Shown piece after piece: positions 46,101-58,816 of a stretch of 64,000 nt of DNA; position 1 is the first letter of the stretch; each line of letters begins with the position of its first letter. The notes below the pieces were generated by a model, which saw only the letters and a program-made list of their open reading frames with translations, made no database searches and was not told the origin of the DNA. The position numbers were made by a program, and so were the translations under genes. The stretch is from Combretum micranthum (taxonomy: Eukaryota; Streptophyta; Magnoliopsida; Myrtales; Combretaceae), in assembly GCA_024138025.1 (NCBI GenBank), contig JAMXBD010000012.1, forward strand, positions 558,001 to 622,000, given 5' to 3'.

Positions 46101-46790
46101 TAGGTATTTGAATTACCTATATCAACTCCTTGAGCAGCTACTGTTACTCAAGACCCCAAGATTTCAAGGATTATTTCAAAGTGTGAGTGCTCCAATGTTG
46201 ATTTGCTTATTTTAATTAAAGATAATAACCTGTTATTATTGCATTGCATTTAGCTTAACCTTGTGTGTCATCTTCTATGTACTTGTGTTACTGTGTACTG
46301 GGTTTTGGCTCATTATTGTTATTCTTGTCTTTTTCTAGGTATTGCATTGATATTTGATGATGATGATCGATGGTGATGATGATATTGACTCGGATTATGG
46401 GAATTTTGGGATGAAGAGTGAATTGATGTAAGGCCGATGGCTTATTTGATTTTTTTTTTTTTTTTGTTTCAAGGACTGTATTTAATCTTTTAGATTCTGC
46501 ATATTCTTTAAGAGCTTAATGAGGAAGCCCATGTTTGTAATGAGCTTATAAAGCTTGTTTTTGGGAAAGTTGATTAGCTCATGAATGAATGGAAGCTAGA
46601 AATGTTTTTATTAAGATTGTTTTTCTGTCACAAATTAAGTTGTCTGCAAAATCCAATTAAATGGTCTTAGAATTTAAAATCGGCTAGCAACGTTCAACAT
46701 AAACAAAATTCTTTTAAAGAAGCCTAAGTGTGTAATACATGATGTATTATATGTAGCAGTATACGCCTTAATTAAATTTTAGGGTATCAT
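43140..46790. other. LTR-like repeat debris, no intact gene
   Basis: Several low-copy words typical of retrotransposon leaders are present. Examples are GGTTACTTGGTATGGCTAC (43168) and the segment 45780-46080 with GGGAACCCTATCC and GGTTACGACCGTC. The segment 46290-46400 passes from TGGGTTTTGGCTCA through CTTTTTCTAGGTATTGC into a GATGATGATG acidic stretch. CT-rich DNA lies at 44225-44360 and AT microsatellites at 44109-44133 and 44709-44733. Nothing assembles into a full element. Frames at 44242-44511, 44636-44866 and 44894-45139 are not accepted as genes. Confidence 0.35.
43441..43493 (+). repeat. Direct-repeat partner of 49108-49155
   Basis: The stretch running from GTGTTAGCTG to TTGCCAAGTGCTTGCTCGC and TTGGGA recurs, with a few changes and a gap, at 49108-49155, about 5.7 kb downstream and directly beside the end of the hAT relic. 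Confidence 0.55.
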
Positions 46791-46959
46791 AGATACAATG
46801 AACCGTTTCGTGAGAAGGCATGAAGCTCTTAAGTATGGTTTTTCAAACCATTTTTCTAGGTATAATCCTTTCAAATAATTTGTTGTTCATGTAATTTTTT
46901 AGATCATATGCTTATTTGCGATATTTGTTTTCAGTTTAAATAATGCACTTGGTTTTGCT

Positions 46960-48380
46960 TGTGTAGTATCTATCTCACCTCAAACGTGTGGAAATCTCTA
47001 ATCAATGATGTGGAGTGTAGCTTTATATGTGTAACCGTTCACTAGATAGATGAACAATGGATAATCCATAAGCGGATTATTGCTTTCAAACCGTTATGAG
47101 AGATACACCGGTCAAACAATAGCAAAAAACATCCTAGAAACCCTCCAGTTATATAGTATACTATCATTCGATAATGCATCAAACAACAATGCTTCCATTC
47201 TATATCTAAAGTATTCAGTGAATTTGGTGTAGAATGGAAAGTTTTTTCACGTCCGATTTGTCTGCCATATTATGAATTTGGTAGTGCAAGCAGGCTTTGA
47301 AGCTTGTGGCCTTGACAAACACATTGAAAAGATATGCAATCAATTGTTTTCGTGTTTTGCGGAGATATAAATAGATGGATATCGATTTTGTTAAGGCACA
47401 CTATTTAAAGGAAAGTTTGCATGTACTTGATTGTAAGACCAAGTGAAATTTTACATTCATAATGCTTCATTATGCATTGAAGTGCAAAAAGGGCTCCAAC
47501 TCATTTGTACAATATCCTACTCAATTCCTATAATCTTAACATTGTTTTAATGGAGAGTCAAGATTGGCAAATAACACATACGCTTAAAAAGGTCATGAAG
47601 CCATTTTTTGGCCTAGCACAAAATTTATCGGGTTGCTACCACCTACTAGGAATTGCATACTTCCCTGCTTAGTTAACATATCAAATGTGCTGAGTAACTA
47701 TAGTTTCAATCCTAATTTGGCCAATAATATGTCTGCAATGGCTAGTAAGCTCCAAGATTATTTTATCTCTCTTCTCCCACTCTTCCATGTTGCAACAATG
47801 CTAGATCCATGGTATAGGGTCTGTATGACCGAAGCACTTCTCAAGAAATCCTACAAGAATATTGGTATGGCTGATCCTGAATCAAAGGCCATAAGTCTTC
47901 ATATTGAAGCAATAAATTTACTCAAAGACTTGTATCGATATCGTGATAAGACGAATCTACCGCCACTCTAACCACAGCGATCCAGCAGTCACTCATCTTG
48001 AGGTTTTTCAAAGAGAAGTAAACAAATTATCCAGTATGTTGGGAGCAGTCGTGTGGCTTCTTAGGAAATCTTTAGTGATATGCTAGTGTACGAGTTTCAA
48101 CTACTTGAGGAGGAGGAACCAAAAGAGGGAGGGACGAACATGGAGGATAATCTCAATGTTCTTGGCTGGTGGAAGAAGAGGACACATATGATGCCAGTGC
48201 TTTCCATGGTGGTACAAGGTGTTTTAGCTGCATAGGCTTCAATGGTTTCATCGGAGTCAGTTTTCCGTTAGGGTAGATGAGAGTTCGAATTGCATTGCCA
48301 TAGGCTAAATGATGATACTATTAAAACATATGTGTGCTTGAAAGATTGGCCCGATACAGTTGGTAGGAAGTAGACGGACC
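46960..48380 (+). pseudogene. hAT transposase pseudogene (RICESLEEPER-like)
   Basis: Three conserved parts of an hAT transposase occur in order but in changing frames. (1) 46975-47340: LTSNVWKSLINDVEC, FICVTVH, IDEQWIIHKRIIAFKPL, then HTGQ-like YTGQTIAKNILETLQ, FDNASNNNAS, FFHVRFVCHIMNLVVQAG. (2) 47560-47971: LKKVMKPFFGLAQNL and an open 112-codon frame with NNMSAMASKLQDYF and FHVATMLDPWYRV, the DUF4413-type region. (3) 48100-48280: EDNLNVLGWWKKRTHMMPVL, a stop, SSESVFR, the C-terminal hATC dimerisation domain. Multiple stops and frameshifts make it dead. The BED zinc finger upstream was not recognised. Its 3' terminal repeats follow at 48925-49106. Confidence 0.75.
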
Positions 48381-48499
48381 CAACTTTTTGATGGCCTAGG
48401 GATAGCGACTCGGGATCGAGAGGGTCATTGTCATCACCGAATTTGCAGTCGCAATCACAGATAGTATAGGAGATAGGGCTAGAAGAGGTTTCTAAAAGG

Positions 48500-48924
48500 G
48501 TGTATGATTGATAACTTTTTTTTTTTCCCCAACCTTCTTGTAAATTTTTTATAGTTAAAAAATGTTACTATTAAAATTTAATTTTCTTCCAATCCCAATG
48601 CATTTATTAATTTCATTCATTTAATAATTTACAATTATTCTAAATAAATTAATTAAGCAAGTTTAATATTTAATATAAATTAATTACTATTATAATATTA
48701 TTTTTTAATTTCATTATTTTATTTCCTAAAAAATTTGAAGTTAATATGTTAATAGTAATACAATTGAAATTATTTCAAAAAAATAAAATTAACTAAATAT
48801 ATTATATTTTTTAGAAAAAAATTTAATTAAAATAATAAAACAAAAAAAATTTGTTTATTTAAATACAATTTATAATAAATTAAAAAGAATAAATCACTAT
48901 TTTTTATATTGTTATTTAAAAAAA
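48500..48924. other. AT-rich 3' part of the hAT relic
   Basis: Very AT-rich, non-coding DNA between the decayed transposase and its subterminal repeats. The last part before 48925 (TTTTTATATTGTTATTTAA) aligns with the reverse complement of the DNA flanking the block at 15276-15470. Confidence 0.45.
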
Positions 48925-49106
48925 GGCTCGTGTGCTAATTCGCGTACTTTACATGTCGTGTCATATCAACACACTTATTTCACGTGCTATGTGCTGGCTC
49001 ACATGTGCTCATATTTTTGTCTTTTTCCTTCGCATGCCATTCGTGTTGTGCCAAGCCCACTGCTCACATGCCATACCATGCATACCACGGCCCATTTACT
49101 ATGTCT
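48925..49106 (+). mobile_element. hAT 3' subterminal repeats and terminus, copy 3
   Basis: Many CGTG, GTGCT, CACATG and CATGCC words end in CCACGGCCCATTTACTATG(TCT). It shares the terminus with 23626-23645 and, inverted, 15276-15293. Being downstream of a recognisable transposase on the same strand, this copy identifies the family to which the other two blocks belong. Confidence 0.6.
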
Positions 49107-49155
49107 GGTGTTAAGTGACATGAGTTAGGATTGCCAAGTGCTTGCTTGCTTGGGA

Positions 49156-49787
49156 TCTGATCTAGTAAGTCAAGGAAACGATTAATGCTCTCCAGAGCTC
49201 AAGATGGATCAAAATAAGTTGAGCTCCTGCTCAATAGGTTAGCTCAAGCCTTATATATGTCAAGCTTAACATGGTGATCTTATGTACCATAATTGAAAAT
49301 CAACGATCTTAATAAAGTTAAATAAATATTTGCAAGAAAAGAAAAACAACCTTTATCATTATATTAACTCTTATCATCCTCTCTCTTTCTTTCTTTTTTA
49401 TATACCAAGATTATCAACTGAATTTGAATTTTTCATATCAACTACTGTTATTACCATCTCAATAGTTTCAATAATGAGTTATATGATGTTATGATAGAAA
49501 CCATAAAAATCCTCTTATTTTACAGCTTACTGATTACAAGATAATTCTCATTTAGACGATTATTTTCAATTTCAATTGTTATATAGATTGATAAAAATAG
49601 TCTAAACTCTAAAACTTAAATAAACCAATAGTGTTGGATGGGATTAGATTTACACTAAGATATGGGCAACATGTGTTAGTCCTTTTACAGACAAATGTAT
49701 GCTGTGGCGTGAAAGGTAAAGCTTCGTAATCACTGTGGCATGATTCGACCATCATCTGTGCTTAGGTTAAAATAATTTTAACTTCAA
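49156..49787. other. Intergenic AT-rich interval
   Basis: No gene. Contains AAGATGGATCAAAATAAGTTG followed by GAGCTC-type words at 49199-49260, similar in style to the GAGCTCAAG-rich MITEs, without clear ends. Confidence 0.35.
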
Positions 49788-50092
49788 AGAAATTATATCA
49801 GAGTATTTCGACATTTAAGGTAAATTTATTTAAGATCTTAATGTTTGAATAAATAGGTCAATTTAGATCCCTAAAGATACATGTCAACAAGAAAAGAGTC
49901 TTATGAGTTTTTATTAAATATTGTCTTTTATTAACACGTGTTCTTAACTTCTTAGAGACTCCAATTAATCCGTTTCTTCAAATGTTGAAATCTTAAATGA
50001 ATTTATTGAGGCTTTTTATATTGATCATTCAAAATATTATGATCTTAAATGAACTTACTCTAAATGTTGAAACATTATGATGTAATTCACCT
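49788..50092. mobile_element. Fold-back MITE, copy 2 of the 13.8-kb family
   Basis: The left arm AAATTATATCAGAGTATTTC, then GGTAAATTTATTTAAGATCT, is mirrored by the reverse complement of the right end (GGTGAATTACATCATAATG, then AGTTCATTTAAGATCATAAT). The centre has AGATACATGTCAAC and TTAACACGTGTTC, as in the 13755-14061 element. It is more diverged than that copy. Confidence 0.6.
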
Positions 50093-53079
50093 TTTTAACT
50101 TCTACCTTGCACATCAACGCAATTTGTATAGTACCTATTCATGTATGCCGGTGCTCATTTATATTATGCAGGGGTGTATGATCACGTGCAGCATGTAATT
50201 TCATTTATTAGATCTTCTGTTTTATGAACATGGTGATGGTCAGTGTATCAACTTTATGAATTTCCTTTGGGATAAATGTAACATTTTATATATAAATTAA
50301 AAGTATCAATTTGATACTTAAATTTTATTTATTTTTATAATTAACTACTTACACAAAATTAATCTATATTCTATAAATAATCTCGAAATATTTATAGATA
50401 ATAATTTAACATTTTTAAATTTTAGATTATTAATTATAAAAATGGATAAAGGTTAACTATCATATAGGGTATTTGCCTATCTGCTTAACTCCATGACTTT
50501 GGTTTGGTTTGATTATAACAGAGCCATCCTCAAATAAATTTTATATATATATATATACACATTTGGCCAAACTCAAATCAACTACATGATGGTTTATAAT
50601 ATTGGTCTCAAGGGATAATTCAACAGATAAACTCATAAATTTAATTGATATTTTAAATTTTTTTTTGTTTAATTTGGTTTTCATAGTTAAATAGCAACGC
50701 AGATTTGATTTGATAAAAAATTTAACCTAAAAGACGTGGAAGCTACAAATAATCCCCTATACTATAACCTTAGTATGGATATACTCCATGAACTTTTAAA
50801 TGTTGTAAATTCTTTTTTTAAATTTTGTTTAGTTGACAACCTGAAGAACCTTTAAGTTTTTTAGCTAAATATCAGGCTTAGTGTTTGGAAGTGTTAAATT
50901 AAATATTAGATAAATTTGAGAGGATGTTTCCTTATCATGGTCAAAGGTTCCAAGGTGTATTTTCAACTTGGGAGGATTATATGCCATACACTGTTTATGA
51001 TGCGAAATTTTATGATCTCATCATTGATTTTCACAGCATCAATCCCATTACAATCTAATGGTTCATATCATATTCAATCATAATTGAACTATTAAAATAG
51101 TTAATATTTTAATTACTATATTTATTTTAACGATCAGATGATTGAATGAATGATCTGAGAATGCAGAAGCTTCCATTTATGAGGATAGGAACCTTGTAAT
51201 ACTTGAAAGTTTAAGATGCATGTTTTTGTTAAACTCAAAATTTAAAATGTTATCTGCATTGTTGCAAATGGCACAAAGTTTCCGTACTATGCAGCTAAAA
51301 ACTTCCAAAAAATTCAGGTCCAAAACTAAGGGATTTGGTATTTTTGAAGTGACATGGCCTCGTTGACCCAAAAGAATGATATGGACTTCTTTTTAAATTA
51401 TTGAACCACTAACAGTCTTATAACGGACTTCTTTGGACCTCCAAAAAAGATCCAAGTCATTGTGTGGTCTTGATAGTGTGGCAGGCTTATCGACCCATAA
51501 CCCTTGGATGCTTAAGCCCGTGTTTATAATGCAGGCATTAGGGTTTTTCCTTTTCCTCTCTTTTTTTTTTTTCAATCTTTCTTTTCTTTCCCCTTAAGAA
51601 ATTAATTACAATAATAAAATTTACACAAAATTAATTGCTATAGTATTGGTGTCATTTTTTCCAAAGTTCATGCTATAGCATGTGTGACATGTAAGTGTTT
51701 TTCAATCAAAATATCACATCTTTAAAATACATTACTATAATTGTCCTTTGATAATTTTTTTTACTAAATCAATAAATTCATTAATAATCAAGAAAAGAAT
51801 ACAACCGCAAAAGCAAGAATATGCTCAAATTCAACTATACAAGAGAAACCATGACAAAACTACTCGAAACAAAATCAAGTAAACTATCCTACTGACTCAA
51901 TTAAGTAAAGGACACCTGCTCTAATATTGATAATTGGTCTCAAATTTACTAACCAAGAGGGGTATTCGAATTGATTACTTGCAAAATTAAAACTTCTTCT
52001 AAATTTTAAAAGTAACTCCTTTCAATTACTTAAATGAAAATGGTGTATGATATATATTGTAATTGATTTTGCATACAAACAATTAAATACTCAAAAATAA
52101 AATATTATGGAATAAAAAAAATGATATATAGTGGTTTGACCTTATGTCCATGTCTATTCTTCCAACTTCAAGTTAAGTACCTCGTATTCTAGCAAGCTTT
52201 TTCCACCACATCCAACAAAATTTGATTATAAATAATATGTCAATCTCTCAAATTCGACTCAGCTTACTATCCTTAGCCCTTTTAGCCTACTCTATATTAA
52301 TATCTCATCTATAGAACAATTTGTAATCTTTCTCAACCACTATGGTAAAAACAATTGAAAGTGGACTTAAGAAAACAGTCCCCACAATTTGATCAGCTTA
52401 AACAAAAAGTAGAATGCAAAAGTTACAAATTGGCGCAAATGAAAAAAGTTGCATATTTTTTATTTAGCATTAAAGTTGTTCGTGTGGTGTTCTTGTAGTT
52501 GTGTATACCTTTTGAAAATTCGAATCTTTTTATAATTATCTATCTTCAATTGATAGGCCTGGATATTTTTGGAAGGTTTTTTTTTTTTTACTATTTTTTC
52601 TTGATATTATGTGCATGACTTGCTTTTTATCTAAATAATCTCTTTTAAATTTCGAACTCTAATTGTATAATAATACTGTATTCACACATGTCTTGTTGTT
52701 GCTTTATGAAAACTTGACATTTTTATTTAAAAACAAATTTAAATAATTGAGAATATCAGACCTTATTTGATAAATAACAGCCACATCTTCGATATTTCAC
52801 AAAAATAAGAGCACGCGTTGCAAGTTGTTCTTTGAATTTTTGAGTCTTCAAGCTGATAAATCTTGTGTCTACCATGCTTTTATCTTGATAATTATTTTCT
52901 AGATTTCATGAGAAAAATATTGATAAACATAAAAGAGGTATAAACCAATTGTATTATATTACATCTTTTTAAAAATTTCTTGATTTTTTATTTTTTTTCA
53001 GGTTTTTCTATTTTTTTTTTCAATTATCTTTTAAACTTGGTGAAAAATAAAACTGGAGGAAGACAAAAATGGATATTTT
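50093..53079. other. Long interval without recognised genes
   Basis: AT-rich. The segment 50270-50470 has inverted similarity (TTTATATATAAATT and AATTATAAAAATGGATAAA sides), suggesting a decayed MITE, and an AT run lies at 50543-50557. The frames at 51177-51371, 51393-51575 and 52980-53288 are not credible genes. Confidence 0.4.
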
Positions 53080-53395
53080 CAAATAGATGGCATATAAGAA
53101 TCGATAAGCAAAGGTTTTTTAAGAAGCTAAAATTGTTATTTCTTAGAATCAACGATTTCGATTTTAAAGGAATTCGATTCCAGAATCGCGATTTTATTTC
53201 GTCTCTGTTAATGGTTATTATTTTAATTACATTTTTATCCTACATATATTTATTATGGAGAGTATTTTTAAAAAATCTTATTATATAATCATTCCATTAT
53301 GCGAATGTATCCAAACATATGAATGGATTTGCCATTCTCTTATTTAATCTATTCCATTCAAGACAATTCCAACATACCAAATGTAACATTAGATA
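53080..53395 (-). repeat. GAAT-rich dispersed repeat, copy C (inverted)
   Basis: AATCGCGATT, GGAATTCGATTCC and the distal CATTCCATTATGCGAATG followed by TATCCAAACAT, TTTGCCATTCTC and AATTCCAACATACCAAATG. This is the same set of words as at 3340-3735 and 6395-7135, in the opposite orientation. Confidence 0.5.
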
Positions 53396-54867
53396 TTTTG
53401 TGGTTATTTAATTGGATGTTTAAATTGACATGGTATCTTGTTGCTAAGGTTTGAGATCTTGAACTAGCCCCTGCACCTTGTAGGGTTTCCATAACCTAGT
53501 AAAATTCTTTTTAAGTTTTTTCACATTATTTTCATTGTTTGCCATGATAATAATTTCGCAAACCTGCAACCCATCCCATCTGCCATGAGTTTACTTTTTT
53601 TTTTAAGAAATGATCAAACATATTGTAAATAATTTTCAAAATATGAGTTGGTCATTATACTAAAAAAACAAAAACAAAAATAAATTTGTATTGCCTAAAT
53701 GAATGGTAGATTTCATAAGCTTGTGACTTAATATGATATTGATGAAATCATTGCATTATATACTTCTTTATAGGTGACATATGACATAATGTACAGCATA
53801 TATATGTTATATATCAATTGTAAACATACCTAAAAGTATTTCACAATATATATATAATGTATAATATTGTATTTGTGTGATTTATTTCTTTCATGCTCGA
53901 TATGCAAATAAATCATAAAGGATTTAATCTTTATCTATTGCTATTTATCGATAGCCATAGACTATGGAATAATAAAACTATTAGTATCTTTTATAAATTT
54001 TATTTTATCATTTTGACATGTCTGATTTTCTTAATAGGTCAAATCTAAAACTTGAGGCACTATAAAGTAACAAAAGTATGCCTAAAGTTGCGTTATAGAT
54101 TTTTACCTTATAAGATTTTTAGTAGGTTTAATGAGTTAGAAACGACATAACAAGCTACCTTAATTACATCCTTAATTGATGAAGTTTGAATGATAAACTA
54201 ACATATGGTCAAATAGGTAAAAAGATAATTGGAATTGTATTAAATGTTTCCAAAACTCCCTTTTTGCATAACTACAGGATTAAAATCAATTTTGAATGAT
54301 TAAACTGCTTTTGATCCATTGAGTAATGAGCTTTTAGTTGAACTCTTGAGGTATGGAAATTGCACCAAACTGAAATTATACCAATAGAACATAAATTTTG
54401 TTCCAACCCTTTTTTTTCTTGACTTTAGTTCGAGCCTATAAGGTTAAAGGATGCATATCAATCTAGTTAGCTAATAATAGAGTGAACTTACGAATTTCTA
54501 GGTTTTTAACCCTTAATGCGGCTAAAAATCTAATAACTTTAGTGTTTTTGGTTATTGGAGCTCATTTTATTTTTAATTACTATGGTTTTAGTCGAGCTTA
54601 ATCTGGATGTATGATTATCTTACTTCATGATTATTGATGTTTGAATCGCAATTGAATAAACATAGAAATATTAAAATCTTAATTGTTCGCTAGGTTTGCT
54701 TGCACTTATTCATCAATACCAGAAGTGTTAGGACAATAGCTATGGTGGTTAGGAACTAAGAGTTGTGTTATCCTTAGGTGGTAGTGATCTAGACTCTTGA
54801 ATTATGTGAAGCTTTGAATTAGGCATCAATGCCGCTTTGTGCACTTATCTCAAATTAATGGGTTGTG
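53396..54867. other. Left flank of the Ty3/gypsy insertion
   Basis: AT-rich DNA with no gene. The final 200 bases (54690-54867) are less AT-rich and may be part of an older repeat into which the retrotransposon inserted. Confidence 0.35.
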
Positions 54868-55277
54868 TGATGCAGCGTAAGCGTAGAAAAAAAAAAGGAA
54901 TTTTAATAATAAGCAAGTCTTTCAAAGAGAAATTCTCTAGTTTTAGGGTTTCAAATTGATAGAATAATAGTCGTCCATAAAAAAGGGACCTAAAAAACTA
55001 TTTATAATCTCAAAAGACAAAGAAAAACAAAAATAAAGAAATATAACATGCAAGAATAAAGGCTGGTGTAAAGCCACTGGCCTTTACAAAGATAGGCCAG
55101 TGGCCTTAAAAGAAATAAGCTAGTGGCTTTGATTTTGGCCGGCGACTTTGGTTGTTAGGCTTGTAGCGTTAGAGAAGTAAGCTAGCGACTTAAGGCCGGC
55201 TTTGACGCTGCTTCTTCCTCTCCATCTTAGATGCTTCTATCTTGCTTAAATAGGTATCCGCTACGTCGTCTGCTTCA
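54868..55277 (-). repeat. 3' LTR of the Ty3/gypsy element
   Basis: Starts TGATGCAGCGTAAGCG and ends CGTCGTCTGCTTCA on the plus strand. It aligns along its length with 60759-61175, including GCAAGTCTTTCAAAGAG, AATTCTCTA and the GGCC-rich section around 55080-55200. The scattered differences between the LTRs show that the insertion is not recent. Confidence 0.88.
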
Positions 55278-56330
55278 GTCTCCTCCACTTGGGAAAATCT
55301 AGGCCTCGAGTGTGGTTGAATATTCAGACAGAGTGCAACATCAGAGTCATGGAACAAGAATAAATCTGCCACATTAACTGTTTTAGAGATACCCATACTG
55401 TCCGATAGGTCCACCACATAAACATTATCATTTATGCGTTAAAGCACTGCATAAGGGCTATATTTCTTCGGCTAAAGTTTGTTGTAAGTGCCTACTAGGA
55501 ATCTCTCTTTGTGCAAGAAAACCATAACCTGATCACTAACCTAGAACACCTCATGTCTCTTGTGTTTATCAACAGCTTGTTTCTATCGCTTATTTGCTTC
55601 TTCTAGCCATTGTTTCACCTCTTTCTGCACATCAAATACTTGCTCTGCCATATGCTTGGCTGGAATATTAACACTTTCTTCCTTACGTAGCTTAAGCAAA
55701 TCAAGAGTGTATCGTGGTACCTTAGTGTAGACGACTGAGAAAAGAGATCATCTAGTTGCACTGTAAACAACACTATTGTAAGCGAACTCAGCTCGTTGAA
55801 GGATAATGTCCCTTTATTTTGACCTGTCACCACAAAGACTGTTAACCAGATTTCCCAAAGTTCGGTTGACCACCTCCATTTGGCCATCAGTTTGTGGATG
55901 GGTTGTGCTGCTGAATTGCAAAGAAGAATCAAACAGCTTCCATAATATTCTCTAAAAGTAACTGAGGAACTTGCTATTTTAGTCGGAAGTGATGGTTTTG
56001 GGAACTCCATGCAAATGAACAATTTCCTTGAAAAACAACCAGGCTATACCAACTACATAAGTAGTTTTCTTGCAAGAAATAAAATGTGACATTTTGGAAA
56101 ATCTGTCAACTACCACAAAAACATAATCAACTCCTCTTTGTGTACGTAACAATCCCAACATAGAATACTTGGACAAATCCTCCTAGATATTTTCTGGAAT
56201 TGGTATTGCATGTATAGTCCAGTATTCTTGGACTGGTCCTTTGATATCTGAAAGACATTACACTTTTCTAAAAATCTACTCACATCTTGCCTGAGTCATG
56301 GCCAATAAAACCTTTCCTTCACTACTGTCA
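55190..56330 (-). pseudogene. Integrase and C-terminal part of gypsy pol
   Basis: On the minus strand the integrase core shows [19 protein letters not shown] (first Asp in DRFSK), [19 protein letters not shown] (second Asp) and, in another frame near 55890, [18 protein letters not shown] (the catalytic Glu region). The tail at 55190-55417 reads VVDL-like MVDLSDSMGISKTVNVADLF and ends in a Lys/Arg-rich MERKKQRQSRP inside the LTR. Frame changes and stops separate these parts, so no functional enzyme is encoded. Confidence 0.75.
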
Positions 56331-56639
56331 CTGTCTTGTCACGACCCAAATGACCAGACAATCCACCTCCATGAAAATCACTAATCACCTGCTCTCTCAA
56401 TGAAGATTTTGGTAGACACAGCTGGTTCTCATGCATCAAATAACCATCAGATAAGTAAAAACCAGAAATAGACTAATTATTTGATACTTGGTGCCATATT
56501 TCAGAAAAATCTTCATCATGCTCATACCCATCATTAAGATGCTCAAAACCCAAAATCTCTTGACTCAAAGTCAGCAATAAAGAAGCTTGTTTGCTCAAAG
56601 CATATGCAACTTTATTCTGTGCTCTTAATTTATATCGTA

Positions 56640-58805
56640 ATTTGAAAGGAAACTTCTATAGAAACTGGCACCATCTCGCATGCATATCACTGCTTATCAT
56701 CTTTTGCCTATTTAGATACTTTAGGGCCTCATGATCCTAGAAAAGCACAAATTCTTTTCAATCAGATAATGCTCCCAGGTTTTAAGAGCACGCACTACTG
56801 AATAAAATTCCTTATCATAAGTGCTCCACTTTCGCCTAGCATCACTAAGCTTCTCACTGAAAGATGCAATCGGTCTCTTTTCCTGGGAAAGAACAGCCTC
56901 TATGTCTAGGGGTGGGCACGGATCGGTTTGGTTTGGTCTTTTCTAAAACCAAACCAAACCAAACCAAACCATAATTTGCGGTTTAATTTTTTTTTCATCA
57001 CAAACCAAACCATTAAGTAATGGTTTGGCTGGGATTAGAAATTTTTTAAACCATTATATAACGGTTTGATTCAGTTTGGATTATGGATTGAATCAAAATT
57101 CTGACTAAAAATTTTCTTTGCTCTAATTTTTTTTATATTTGTGTAGATACTTAAATATTTATATTATTTTACAAAATCTATATTATAAACCACGACAAAA
57201 TACTTTATGAATTCATCATACTTTTAATCTATAGTTCTCTATAAAATTAGTCATCCACCAATAAAATATATTCACCAATAAAACCAATACATAGTAAGTC
57301 GTAATTTATAATTTTTAATAAAATCATCAAGTCAATTATCTACCAATTAATTTAGCTAAAATAAAAAATCATCTATCAACAAAATTCATCAACGAATAAA
57401 ATGATCCACTGACAAAATACATTAAATAATTAATACATAATAAGAGTTTATAACTGAATAAATGAATTTCATACTTTATAAAGTTAAAAGCTACTGAAAA
57501 AAAAACAATAGTTCATCATGAAGAAAAAGATACATATCATGAGCTTAAATAAAAATTTTAAAATAAACAAGTTGATTTTAATCAATATTCACCAAATAAT
57601 AAATATCAAATGAAATCATATGAACATATAGTAAAATATTATTATATTTTTCTAAAACGGTTTGGTTTGGTTTTAAGGATTGGTTTGGTTGACCTTCCAA
57701 ACCAAACCACAAATTTACGGATTGGTTCGGATTGGAAAAATTTTAAGCCAAACCATTAAAAAAACCATATTTTCGGTTTGGATTGGTTCGGTTTGGGTTG
57801 GTTGGTTTTTTTGCCAACCCCTACCCATGTCCACTCCATTGGCATCACAATCCACTTCAAATAACTTCTTAATGTCTGAAAGGGCAAGAACTGGTTTTGT
57901 ACTTAATTTCTCCTTCAATATTGCAAAGCTACCGGCTGCCTCATGAGACTACAGGAATTTTCCCTTCTTCAAACACTTTGTCATGAGTGTAGCAATGGTG
58001 CTGAAATTCCTGATAAACCTACAATAGAAAGTCGTTAAACCATGAAAGCTTCGCAGCTCAGAGACATTCTTTAGAGTGGGTCAATCCTTAATTGCCTTAA
58101 CCTTTGTCTCATCAACCTGAATACCATCAGCGAAAATAACATAACCCAAGAAAAGTAATTTGTTTGTCATAAAACTACATTTCTTAAGGTTAATGTACAA
58201 CTTATTTGCCTGCAGGGCTATTAATATATGCTTCAAATGCACTAAGTGCTCATCTTCACAAGAACCATAGATTAGTATATCATCGAAATATACCACCAAA
58301 AATCTTCCTAAAAACGGTTTTAATACTTGGTGCATTAGTCGCATGAACATACTGGGGGCATTAGACAGCCCAAATGGCATGACTAACCACTCATACAATC
58401 TATCCTTTGTCTTGAAGGCAGTCTTCCACTCGTCCCCAAGTCTTATCTTAATTTAGTGGTATCCATTCTTCAGGTCAATTTTGGAAAACCATTTAGCCCC
58501 ATGCATATCATCCAAATGTGGTATTGGAAATTTATGTCCCACAGTGATCCAATTAATAGCCCCACTATCAACACATATTCTTCAGCTACCATCCATCTTG
58601 GGAGTTAGTAAAGTCGAAACTGCACATAGGCTTATACTCTCTTGAATCAAGCCCTTCCTCAACCTTCTCCTCAAGAATCTCACTCTCCTTCGGATTCATT
58701 TTGTAATGAGGAAGATTAGGAAGGCCAGCCCCCAGCACAAGGTCTATCTGGTGTTGGATGTCCCTTAATGGCGGTAACCCTGCTGGAATATCATCTAGTG
58801 TCAAT
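56640..58805 (-). pseudogene. Reverse transcriptase and RNase H part of gypsy pol
   Basis: On the minus strand, RT starts at [15 protein letters not shown] (about 58780) and includes [11 protein letters not shown] (first catalytic Asp, about 58480). [16 protein letters not shown] and [10 protein letters not shown] (YxDD active site, about 58300) then lead to the [14 protein letters not shown] block. The RNase H start [11 protein letters not shown]...[12 protein letters not shown] (about 57850) is cut by a hAT MITE and resumes with EAVLSQEKR at about 56895. Stops replace Trp after MDGS and Gln after GYH, and further frame breaks are present. Confidence 0.8.
56907..57823. mobile_element. hAT-type MITE nested in the gypsy RNase H region (917 bp)
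   Basis: The left end is TAGGGGTGGGCAC and the right end TGCCAACCCCTA, inverted repeats, each followed inward by runs of CGGTTTGG / AAACCAAACC. The eight flanking bases are TCTATGTC (56899-56906) and CCCATGTC (57824-57831), 6 of 8 identical. Removing the element and one copy restores a continuous RNase H coding text around Gly-Val-Asp. The interior is AT-rich and non-coding. A second copy starts at 63223. Insertion came after the retrotransposon. Confidence 0.88.
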
Positions 58806-58816
58806 TCCTTAAATTC

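Noticed and set aside
57680..57946. 88-codon frame of Trp/Gly-rich text
   Set aside because: Spans the end of the nested MITE and antisense gypsy sequence; arises from GGTTTGG repeats.
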